DNA of 64,000 nucleotides from the NCBI RefSeq assembly GCF_012974865.1, contig NZ_CP043633.1, forward strand, positions 372,001-436,000. The letters are read 5' to 3'. The DNA comes from Nonlabens sp. Ci31. Its GTDB lineage: Bacteria > Bacteroidota > Bacteroidia > Flavobacteriales > Flavobacteriaceae. Below, one piece after another: positions 55,652 through 62,749 of the stretch. A model generated the notes under the pieces. That model worked only from the letters and a program-made list of their open reading frames with translations. It was not told where the DNA came from and did not search any database. The position numbers were made by a program, and so were the translations under genes. Numbering within the stretch: position 1 is the first letter of the stretch; each line of letters starts with the position of its first letter.

Positions 55652-55951
55652 TTAGTGTGCGGCTAACTTTTCTTTTCTTTTTTTCAATTGACGCTCTAAA
55701 GAAGCCACACATTCATCTATACACTGCTCAAAAGTTTTACAAGTCTTCTTTACTACCATATCATCTCCAGGAACAAAAAGTCTTATTTCAGCTATTTTAT
55801 TTTCTGGAGCAGAGGTCTTTTGCACCTTTAAATACACATCTGCGTTGATGATTTTGCTGTAGAACTGTTCCAACTTATCTAATTTGTTTTGAGAAAAATT
55901 GATCAGTTTTAAATCGGCATCAAAATTGACTGCTTGCATGTTTACCTTCAT
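55652..55951 (-). CDS. hpf: Ribosome hibernation promoting factor, short form (HPF/RaiA family)
   Basis: 99 residues, single-domain form without the C-terminal dimerisation domain of long HPF. It binds the decoding centre of idle ribosomes in slow growth. Visible are the strand AVNFDADLKLINFSQNKLDK, the helix-strand unit INADVYLKVQKTS and the basic end LERQLKKRKEKL. It starts 20 bases after the Xer recombinase gene on the same transcript, a common flavobacterial order after rpsU. Confidence 0.92.
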   Translation of the reverse strand: MKVNMQAVNFDADLKLINFSQNKLDKLEQFYSKIINADVYLKVQKTSAPENKIAEIRLFVPGDDMVVKKTCKTFEQCIDECVASLERQLKKRKEKLAAH

Positions 55952-55971
55952 AATACATAGTTTTAGATTAA

Positions 55972-56856
55972 TTATTTTTTAGACCTAGGGTGTGCATTAC
56001 CATAAACACCTTTTAACGTCGCCATACTAGAGTGCGTATAAATTTGTGTTGATGATAAACTAGCATGACCTAGTAATTCTTTTACAGCGTTTAAATCTGC
56101 ACCACGATCTAGCAAATGAGTTGCAAACGTATGCCTCAATACGTGGGGACTTATTTTAACCTTCAAAGAAACCTTACTAAAATATGATTTTATCACTCGA
56201 TAAACAAGACTTGGATACATTTTAACTCCTTTGGAGGTTGTAAATAATTCATCAGTTAACGGTTGAACTTTAGACTGGCGCAATACTACATACTGTTCTA
56301 TATGACTTTTAATGGAATATACTAAGGGTATGATTCTCTCCTTATTCCTTTTACCCAAAACTTTAATCGTCTGACCCACCAGATCAACATCCTTGAGCTT
56401 TATATTGATCAACTCTTCTCTTCTTATGCCTGTCGCATAAAAGAGCTCAATAATTAAAAAATCTCGTGACTCTACAAAGTTTGTGCTATCGTAGGAAGAA
56501 TCCAGCAATTTCAACACCTCCTCTGTTGAGAAAGGTATTTGAATCTTTTTAGAAACTTTAAGGCTTTTATACGAGGCCGCTGGACTTGAGGTTATCTCTC
56601 CTACTTTAAGAAGAAATTTAAAATAAGACTTTAACGAAGACATCTTTCTATTCACTGTGCGATTAGAACCTCCATTCTCTAGCAAGCTGGTGACCCAACC
56701 TCTAATCAAACTGTAGTTCACCTCATTTATACCTAAGACCCCTTCTTCTCTCAGGAAAAAATTAAATTGATTTAAATCCTTCTCATAAGCTAAGATGGTA
56801 TGAGAAGAATAATTTTTCTCTAATTGAAGATATTCTATATACGAAGTAAGATCCAT
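55972..56856 (-). CDS. xerC: Tyrosine recombinase (XerC/XerD type)
   Basis: 294 residues, typical of Xer. It resolves chromosome dimers at dif sites with FtsK. N-terminal SAM-like DNA-binding domain (IEYLQLEKNYSSHTILAYEK). Catalytic residues: Arg145 in TGIRREEL, Lys in VLGKRNKER, HxxR in SPHVLRHTFATHLL, His in LLGHASLSSTQ, and Tyr in IYTHSSM. Xer C or D cannot be told apart with certainty. The ATG follows directly on the T run of the rpsU terminator, leaving no room for a normal leader or ribosome-binding site. Confidence 0.92.
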   Translation of the reverse strand: MDLTSYIEYLQLEKNYSSHTILAYEKDLNQFNFFLREEGVLGINEVNYSLIRGWVTSLLENGGSNRTVNRKMSSLKSYFKFLLKVGEITSSPAASYKSLKVSKKIQIPFSTEEVLKLLDSSYDSTNFVESRDFLIIELFYATGIRREELINIKLKDVDLVGQTIKVLGKRNKERIIPLVYSIKSHIEQYVVLRQSKVQPLTDELFTTSKGVKMYPSLVYRVIKSYFSKVSLKVKISPHVLRHTFATHLLDRGADLNAVKELLGHASLSSTQIYTHSSMATLKGVYGNAHPRSKK

Positions 56857-56900
56857 AAAAAAACCGCTAATTGTAAATGTATAAATTTACAACTAGCGGT
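56857..56900 (-). terminator. Terminator of rpsU, ending at the xerC start codon
   Basis: ACCGCTA-TTGTAAA and its complement make a 15-bp stem with one internal mismatch around an 8-base loop; the T run (56857-56863) ends at the A of the xerC ATG (56856). Confidence 0.8.
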
Positions 56901-56924
56901 ATGATATTCTAAAGGAAAAATTCT

Positions 56925-57119
56925 CTAGATATTCTCTGCGTCACGAAGTCCTTGAATGTAAGAAGCTTTAATGTTTTGAGCACGTTTTGCAACAGATGGT
57001 TTAGTAAACTGCTGTCTTCTACGTAGTTCTCGCATTTTTCCTGTACGATCAAATTTTCTTTTGAAACGCTTTAGAGCTCTGTCGATATTTTCTCCGTCTT
57101 TTACTGGTATTATTAACAT
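56925..57119 (-). CDS. rpsU: 30S ribosomal protein S21
   Basis: 64 residues. Basic protein near the 3' end of 16S rRNA. MLIIPVKDGENIDRALKRFK and KMRELRRRQQFTKPSVAKRA are typical. In Bacteroidetes S21 helps hide the anti-Shine-Dalgarno sequence, so most mRNAs lack the site. This gene is the exception: a full AGGAGGTGAT lies six bases before its ATG, consistent with self-regulation by S21 level. A strong promoter lies just upstream; a terminator at 56857-56900 follows, before xerC and hpf. Confidence 0.96.
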   Translation of the reverse strand: MLIIPVKDGENIDRALKRFKRKFDRTGKMRELRRRQQFTKPSVAKRAQNIKASYIQGLRDAENI

Positions 57120-57125
57120 AGTGTC

Positions 57126-57135
57126 ATCACCTCCT
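57126..57135 (-). promoter_or_regulatory. Full-length Shine-Dalgarno site of rpsU
   Basis: AGGAGGTGAT on the minus strand, preceded by AAAGA, complementary to ten bases of the 16S rRNA tail, six bases before the ATG. The other gene starts I checked have nothing comparable. Confidence 0.92.
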
Positions 57136-57148
57136 TTCTTTGGGATCG

Positions 57149-57178
57149 CAAAAATACATATTATTTTACAATCTCAAA
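57149..57178 (-). promoter_or_regulatory. Promoter of rpsU
   Basis: -33 TTTG (57175-57178), 18 bases to -7 TATTTTTG (57149-57156) on the minus strand. The expected leader is about 27 bases and includes the Shine-Dalgarno site. Confidence 0.75.
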
Positions 57179-57211
57179 GATATTTATTTGATTTGATATT
57201 TGTATTATTTT

Positions 57212-57250
57212 CACTTTCGCTCCATGCCTGTCGGCAGGCAGAAAAGCAAA
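57212..57250. repeat. Split form 2 of the palindrome arms
   Basis: CACTTTCGC, then TCCATGCCTGTCGGCAGGCAG, then AAAAGCAAAA. The centre TGCCTGTCGGCAGGCA is a near-perfect palindrome. It lies just past the stop of the acyl-CoA dehydrogenase gene and matches the split copy at 9312-9347. Confidence 0.6.
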
Positions 57251-57259
57251 ACGCTACGC

Positions 57260-58429
57260 CTACTTTGCAGCAGGTTTATAATCCTTACCGTCCAAAGTCA
57301 TTTTTGCAATAATCTCCCGCATAATCTCACTCGTACCACCACCTATAGGACCTAAACGACTATCACGTGACATTCTAGCCAGCGGGTATTCTTCTATATA
57401 ACCGTAACCCCCTAAATACTGAAGGCACTTATAAATCACTTCGTCTGCAATTTTTGTAGAAAGAAGTTTAGACATACTTGCCTCTTTTACAGGATAAAGA
57501 CCTTTATCCAGCTCTTCTGCAATGGCATAATTAAAGCATTTTGACATTTCTACCTCGCTCATCATATCTGCAAGATTATGACGTAAGGCTTGATAAGTGT
57601 CTAATGACTTACCAAATGCAGTACGGTCTTTCATATAACCTATGGTGTATTCAAGAGCATACTCCGCACGCGCATGAGAATTAATTCCCATGATCAAACG
57701 CTCTAAAGCAAAATGTTGCATGATGTAAGGAAAACCTTTCCCTTCTTCTCCCATCAAATTCTCAGCAGGGATGCGTACATTATCAAATCCTATTTCTCCT
57801 GTATCACTTGCTCTCCATCCTAGTTTATTCAACTTAGTCGCACTGATACCTGGTGTCTCACGATCCATTACAAAAATAGAGATCCCTCTACCTTTTGCTT
57901 CCAAGTCTGTTTTTGCAGCTATCACTAAGTAATCACTGTAAACACCATTTGTTATGAAGGTCTTTGAACCATTAATAATGTAATGATCTCCGTCTTTTAC
58001 AGCTGTAGTTCTCATTCCAGCTACATCACTACCTCCGAAAGGCTCCGTAATACCAAGACATCCTATTTTCTCACCCGTAAGTGTAGGAACTAAGTATTCT
58101 TGCTTGATGCGCTCATCTCCTTCTTTCAATAAATGTTGAGCTCCTAAAAATGCCTGCACCCACATTGCAGCCGCAAAGCCACCAGAATTGATACGCTGCA
58201 TTTCCTCTAGAAAAATAACGGTGTAGAAAAAATCTAAATCAAGACCGCCATACTCCTCAGGATAATAGAGACCGAAATAACCCATCTCTCCCATTTTCTG
58301 AAAAATCTCCCGATCTATATGACCAGTTTCTTCCCATCTTTCAATATGAGGAACAGCTTCTTTATTTAAGAAATCTCTAAAACTTTGTCTGAAGGCTTCA
58401 TGCTCCTCAGTAAAATATTTTGAATACAT
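57260..58429 (-). CDS. Acyl-CoA dehydrogenase
   Basis: 389 residues. Flavoprotein oxidising an acyl-CoA at C2-C3. Signatures: CLGITEPFGGSDVAGMRTTA, YIINGSKTFITNGVYSDYLV, GYGYIEEYPLARMSRDSRLG. The usual catalytic Glu of the medium-chain type (in YEGTSEI) is replaced, as the motif reads GGGTSEIMREI. A Glu in the helix ALERLIMGI...ARAEYALEYT aligns with the catalytic position of long-chain and isovaleryl-type enzymes, so it probably belongs to that branch. Substrate unknown. Monocistronic. Confidence 0.9.
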   Translation of the reverse strand: MYSKYFTEEHEAFRQSFRDFLNKEAVPHIERWEETGHIDREIFQKMGEMGYFGLYYPEEYGGLDLDFFYTVIFLEEMQRINSGGFAAAMWVQAFLGAQHLLKEGDERIKQEYLVPTLTGEKIGCLGITEPFGGSDVAGMRTTAVKDGDHYIINGSKTFITNGVYSDYLVIAAKTDLEAKGRGISIFVMDRETPGISATKLNKLGWRASDTGEIGFDNVRIPAENLMGEEGKGFPYIMQHFALERLIMGINSHARAEYALEYTIGYMKDRTAFGKSLDTYQALRHNLADMMSEVEMSKCFNYAIAEELDKGLYPVKEASMSKLLSTKIADEVIYKCLQYLGGYGYIEEYPLARMSRDSRLGPIGGGTSEIMREIIAKMTLDGKDYKPAAK

Positions 58430-58507
58430 ATAGTTGTTACAATATAATTATTGAAAAACATTTAAAATAGTTTTTAAATGCGAAATTCTCAGTTACGACT
58501 GAATTTA

Positions 58508-59371
58508 TTAATCTAATGACAAATATAGCTGAATTAAAGCTAATTTTTCCTGCGGGAACCTAGATGTTAACATGACTTTATCCCAACTTTTAAAACCATC
58601 CCTTAAGGTTCTCTGCTCCACGAGCTTTTCTACTAGATAGTCGTCAAAATATGGAATAGATAACAACTCTTCTTCTGTAGCCGTATTCAATGCTATTTTA
58701 GAAAAATCTAATCGCGGCGCCACATAGAAAAGCTTCTTCAACTGCATCATGGTAGAATCCGTAAGTCCATAAACAGCTGTTACCTGTGAAATATCAACAA
58801 AGCCTTTGAGGCGTTCCCTTTCTTGTATGATTCTGTTAGATAGCGCCGGGCCTATCCCGTATACTTTTTTAAGTTCCTCCCGACTTGCCACATTGATATC
58901 TTTTGCTACCACTTTGCGATCTTTAAGCTTTGTGTAGTTGTTTGTATAAGAGCTCTTAGGGTTGGTCACCCAATCTGGAAATTTAAAATAAGGAGCTATA
59001 CTATCTAACCACTGGCTACTTACATGTGTGACTTGCTGGAAATCTTTCTTTGAATTGATAAATTTCCCGCTTTCGCGAAAGCGGTGTAATCGATCTAATT
59101 CTTCTACACTAAGTCCTAGTTTATAACCTCTATAATCAGTAATATAATTGGGATTAAAGGGGTAAATGGTATCTCTTTTACTTTGTTGTGAGGCTATAAG
59201 AGAATCTACTTTACGCTGATAAACTGCTGTATTTTCTAAAACCAAGGCTTTTTTAGGCATTTGTTTTACATAGAAAAAACACGCTAGCACGACAATTAAA
59301 AATAACATTAACACAAAAATCCCTCTTTGCTGTTTCCTGTCAAATGCAAAGAGGGATTTAAAATTTTTCAT
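58508..59371 (-). CDS. Helix-hairpin-helix (ComEA-like) protein with membrane anchor
   Basis: 287 residues. One N-terminal helix (GIFVLMLFLIVVLACFFYV) anchors the protein; the rest lies outside the inner membrane. Three HhH-type units are visible, two clear: INVASREELKKVYGIGPALS and LNTATEEELLSIPYFDDY. Such proteins bind DNA in ComEA-type uptake, but relatives in flavobacteria are uncharacterised. Palindrome copy 9 lies inside, in the frame that gives RFRES (LHRFRESGKF) near residue 97. It begins ten bases after the AGCS symporter gene, so the two are co-transcribed. Confidence 0.8.
   Translation of the reverse strand: MKNFKSLFAFDRKQQRGIFVLMLFLIVVLACFFYVKQMPKKALVLENTAVYQRKVDSLIASQQSKRDTIYPFNPNYITDYRGYKLGLSVEELDRLHRFRESGKFINSKKDFQQVTHVSSQWLDSIAPYFKFPDWVTNPKSSYTNNYTKLKDRKVVAKDINVASREELKKVYGIGPALSNRIIQERERLKGFVDISQVTAVYGLTDSTMMQLKKLFYVAPRLDFSKIALNTATEEELLSIPYFDDYLVEKLVEQRTLRDGFKSWDKVMLTSRFPQEKLALIQLYLSLD
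59068..59083. repeat. Interspersed palindrome, copy 9 (inside the HhH gene)
   Basis: Exact 16-bp core, read in the frame CGC TTT CGC GAA AGC as RFRES, unlike the other coding copies, which give AFAKA. Confidence 0.9.
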
Positions 59372-59380
59372 AAGACTTAC

Positions 59381-61363
59381 TTAATCGATAGCTTCTCGTT
59401 TCAATTTGATTGCGTTCATATATTTAGTCATTTCTTTCTTGACCTTAGGCGCAAGAAGTACAATACCTATCATGTTAGGAACCATCATGGAAAAGATCAT
59501 CGCATCAGAGAATCCGATCACGTTTCCTAAACTAGCTGCAGATCCTATCACCACAAATATACAGAACAAGATCTTGTAAGTGTACTCGGTTCTAGTTGTT
59601 CTTCCAAATAGGTAAGCCCAAGCTTGGTATCCATAATAAGACCAAGAAATCATAGTTGAAAAAGCAAATAATACCACTGCAAGAGTAAGTACATAAGGGA
59701 ACCAGCTAATCACTGATGCAAAAGCATCAGATGTTAAAAGGATGGCATCAGCATCAGCAAGTCCAGCATTTTCTGGATTCACGTTTCCTGTAATAATTAA
59801 AACTACTGCGGTCATGGTACAAACCACTACCGTATCAATGAATGGCTCGAGCAATGCTACCAAGCCTTCACTTGCAGGGTATTTGGTACGTACAGCAGAG
59901 TGTGCAATGGATGCAGATCCAACACCAGCCTCATTTGAGAATGCTGCTCTTCTAAAACCTTGTACTAAAACTCCTATCGCACCACCGGCAACTCCTTCTG
60001 GACTAAATGCTCCATCAATGATTTGCATAAAGGCATCACCTATCATATCATATCTTGCAATAATCACCCAAATGGCTGCTCCTACATAAGTCACTACCAT
60101 AAAAGGAACGATTTTATCGGTAACCTTAGCAATAGATTTAATACCTCCTATAATAACAATTCCAACAAAGATGGCCATCAAAAGTCCAAAGACCCAACGG
60201 TAACCGTACATAAAGGAATCCGTTCCTCCAGTTATATTTTCTACCATTTGAGCAGCCTGATTAGCTTGGAACATGTTACCACCTCCAAAGGAACCACCTA
60301 TACACATGATCGCAAACACAACAGCAAGAACTTTACCTAGACCAGCCAGACCCATAGACTTAAGTCCTTTGGTAAGGTAGTACATAGGGCCTCCGTAAAT
60401 AGTCCCATCAGGACCTACATCGCGATACTTTACACCTAGCGTACATTCTACAAATTTAGAGGCCATTCCTAAGAACCCTGCAATGATCATCCAGAACGTT
60501 GCTCCTGCACCACCTACAGAAACTGCAATAGCAACACCAGCGATATTACCTAATCCTACCGTAGCAGAAAGTGCTGCAGTCAATGCTTGAAAGTGAGTCA
60601 CCTCTCCTTCAGAGCTTTCATCTCTAATGGTATCCTTGATGTCACCATCAATAGTAATTTCATCACTAACTTCATCGATGTGATCTTCTATACTGTCTAT
60701 TTTATTAATGTCGACACCATTTGCAATACCATCTTCACCGTATAGCATTTCGGCACCGTGCTTTTCTATATCTTCATATTTGCCGCGTACCACTTGGATA
60801 GCTCTCCATATTCCTGAAAAGTTGATGAATTTAAAATATATGGTAAAGAATAAAGCTCCTAAGATTAATGGAAATAATACCCAGTAGATTCTTGTAAAAG
60901 GAGCATAAGCAGTTACTTCAACTTTATCCCCAAAGGATACATCAGCTTTTGCTATCTTAAAAATACCTCCATTAACGATGATTTTATTATTTGGAGCTTT
61001 AAATTTTAGCTCTTCCGCCACTTGTTGCCCTGGAAGAGAAATACTACTTACCCTTAAACTGTCTTGTACCAATTCATACTGAATTCCGTTATCAGAATTA
61101 TAAGTCGGAATAGCATCAGGGTCATCTACATCTAGAATAGCCAATCGGTCAAAAACATCTAACTCGATCGTCATGTCATCTTCAACGGATCCAAAAGGGA
61201 TTTGATAAAAAACGCCGCTAACGTAGTCACCAGTAGCCCAACCGAAGGCATCGTCTATCTTTTCATCTATTCCTTTTTCATCCTTTTGCTCTTGTGCAAA
61301 AACAGCTGTTGATAGCATTATAGCCAGCAATGACAAGAAAATTCTGTTTAGATTTTTCATCAA
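59381..61363 (-). CDS. Sodium:alanine symporter family (AGCS) protein with long N-terminal extension
   Basis: 660 residues, longer than the usual 450-550. A signal peptide (LSLLAIMLSTAVFAQ) and a beta-rich domain (about 25-155) precede the first membrane helix (IYWVLFPLILGALFFTIYF). After VRGKY an acidic insert of about 55 residues (EDIEKHGAEMLYGEDG ... DTIRDESSE) separates it from the core GEVTHFQALTAALSATVGLG. The core has the family signatures GGPMYYLTKGL and AAFSNEAGVGSASIAHSA. It imports alanine or glycine with sodium; the substrate is inferred. Confidence 0.9.
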   Translation of the reverse strand: MMKNLNRIFLSLLAIMLSTAVFAQEQKDEKGIDEKIDDAFGWATGDYVSGVFYQIPFGSVEDDMTIELDVFDRLAILDVDDPDAIPTYNSDNGIQYELVQDSLRVSSISLPGQQVAEELKFKAPNNKIIVNGGIFKIAKADVSFGDKVEVTAYAPFTRIYWVLFPLILGALFFTIYFKFINFSGIWRAIQVVRGKYEDIEKHGAEMLYGEDGIANGVDINKIDSIEDHIDEVSDEITIDGDIKDTIRDESSEGEVTHFQALTAALSATVGLGNIAGVAIAVSVGGAGATFWMIIAGFLGMASKFVECTLGVKYRDVGPDGTIYGGPMYYLTKGLKSMGLAGLGKVLAVVFAIMCIGGSFGGGNMFQANQAAQMVENITGGTDSFMYGYRWVFGLLMAIFVGIVIIGGIKSIAKVTDKIVPFMVVTYVGAAIWVIIARYDMIGDAFMQIIDGAFSPEGVAGGAIGVLVQGFRRAAFSNEAGVGSASIAHSAVRTKYPASEGLVALLEPFIDTVVVCTMTAVVLIITGNVNPENAGLADADAILLTSDAFASVISWFPYVLTLAVVLFAFSTMISWSYYGYQAWAYLFGRTTRTEYTYKILFCIFVVIGSAASLGNVIGFSDAMIFSMMVPNMIGIVLLAPKVKKEMTKYMNAIKLKREAID

Positions 61364-61433
61364 TTATTATTTGGTTTTATGTTAAGGCGGCAAGATGCAC
61401 AAAAATCTTGCTTTTTGAAAGCTTTGAGACTAT

Positions 61434-62444
61434 TTATGTAATCTCATTGTTAATTCTGTAAACTCTTTGCAACTTTTGTATTTGCTTTGTATTCCCAACA
61501 ACAATGATCTTAGAGCCTGGTGCTAGCTGCAATGTAGGATCTGGATTTACCGTATAATTACCGTCGGGTGCTTTGTAACCTATAATCGTGCATCCAGTTT
61601 CCTGTCTTAAATTAAGGTCTATAATGTTGCATTCTCTTACTTCGTCAAACATTTGCTCGTAAGAAATCTGTTCTAAATTCACTCCTTCACTACCTCCATA
61701 ACTAAGATTGTCCCAGAATTCAATCAAATCTGGACTCACAATTAAGGAAGCCATATGCTGTCCACCTATGGTATCTGGAAGAATTACATTATCAGCTCCA
61801 GCGAGCTTTAATTTCTTATAAGAGTTCTCTTCACTGGCACGAGAGATGATCTTAAGACCCTTATTGAGTTGTCTTGCGCTGAGAACTACAAATAAATTAT
61901 CTGCATCTTCTGGTAATGCGGTGATCAGAGTAGAAGCTCTTTCTACACCCGCACTTATTAAAACATCATCTTCATTTGCATTCCCTCTAAAAAAGTTTTG
62001 CTCGTCCAGAGGCGCGTCATCTATAACCTGTTGATCTTTTTCTATAATAATAAATTCTCTATTATAATCTTGCAATTTTTGAATAGCTTGCTTTCCATTA
62101 CGACCATATCCACAAACGATAATGTGATTTTCCATAGATTCTAAATGTTTAATTTTTCTTTTCTTCTTGAGTTCTGCCGGATTATTACGAAGTAATAAAT
62201 ATTCTGAAATAGCAGATACTGCGTAACCTACGACAATAACACTAATAAGAATAAAGAAAACAATGAACAACTTAGCTACTGGAGAAGGATTACCTATCTC
62301 CCTATAGCCTACAGTAGTAATCGTAATTACTGTCATATACAAGGCGTCTACCCAGGATAGCTCCATGGATAATTTAAAACCCAAAACTCCCGCAAAAAGC
62401 ACGAGAAACAATAAAGCAATCGCTATTCTAAGTTTACTAAGCAC
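61434..62444 (-). CDS. Potassium channel protein with RCK (TrkA-N/TrkA-C) domain
   Basis: 336 residues. Two membrane helices flank a pore loop (SWVDALYMTVITITTVGYRE). The filter reads TVGYR at residues 44-48, with Arg after GY. A TrkA-N domain follows (HIIVCGYGRNGKQAIQKL ... FFRGNANEDDVLISAGVE, NAD-binding) and a TrkA-C domain (CNIIDLNLRQETGCTIIGYK). It would be a ligand-gated K+ channel. It lies 12 bases after the PspC-type gene and 71 bases upstream of the AGCS symporter gene. Confidence 0.9.
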   Translation of the reverse strand: MLSKLRIAIALLFLVLFAGVLGFKLSMELSWVDALYMTVITITTVGYREIGNPSPVAKLFIVFFILISVIVVGYAVSAISEYLLLRNNPAELKKKRKIKHLESMENHIIVCGYGRNGKQAIQKLQDYNREFIIIEKDQQVIDDAPLDEQNFFRGNANEDDVLISAGVERASTLITALPEDADNLFVVLSARQLNKGLKIISRASEENSYKKLKLAGADNVILPDTIGGQHMASLIVSPDLIEFWDNLSYGGSEGVNLEQISYEQMFDEVRECNIIDLNLRQETGCTIIGYKAPDGNYTVNPDPTLQLAPGSKIIVVGNTKQIQKLQRVYRINNEIT

Positions 62445-62455
62445 AGATTATAAAG

Positions 62456-62683
62456 TTAAAGGTCAAAAACAGAGCTGCGTTTTGTATAAACAAGATCCAT
62501 GATTTTGATCCAAAATGCCATGATCAAATACACTGCAAAACCAGCCCCTAAAGTCGCAAAGGTAAAGTAGATAAAAGTGATGCGCACACTGCGAGCTTTC
62601 ATCCCTAGTTTTTCAGCCACACGAGTGGATACGTAGAAACCGTATTTCTCCATGATAGTGCGCAAGTATGTAACTATTCCCAT
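62456..62683 (-). CDS. PspC domain membrane protein
   Basis: 75 residues. A single PspC-like unit: a short amphipathic start (YLRTIMEKYGFYVSTRVAEKL), then a membrane helix pair region (ITFIYFTFATLGAGFAVYLI). In other bacteria PspC is part of the envelope stress system; here only this domain is present. It is 12 bases before the K+ channel gene and probably in its transcript. Confidence 0.8.
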   Translation of the reverse strand: MGIVTYLRTIMEKYGFYVSTRVAEKLGMKARSVRITFIYFTFATLGAGFAVYLIMAFWIKIMDLVYTKRSSVFDL

Positions 62684-62749
62684 GGCGTAAATTTAGGCAA
62701 TAGCTTTGATACTTTATAGGTCTTACGCAAGATTTAGAAAGAGACTCGA

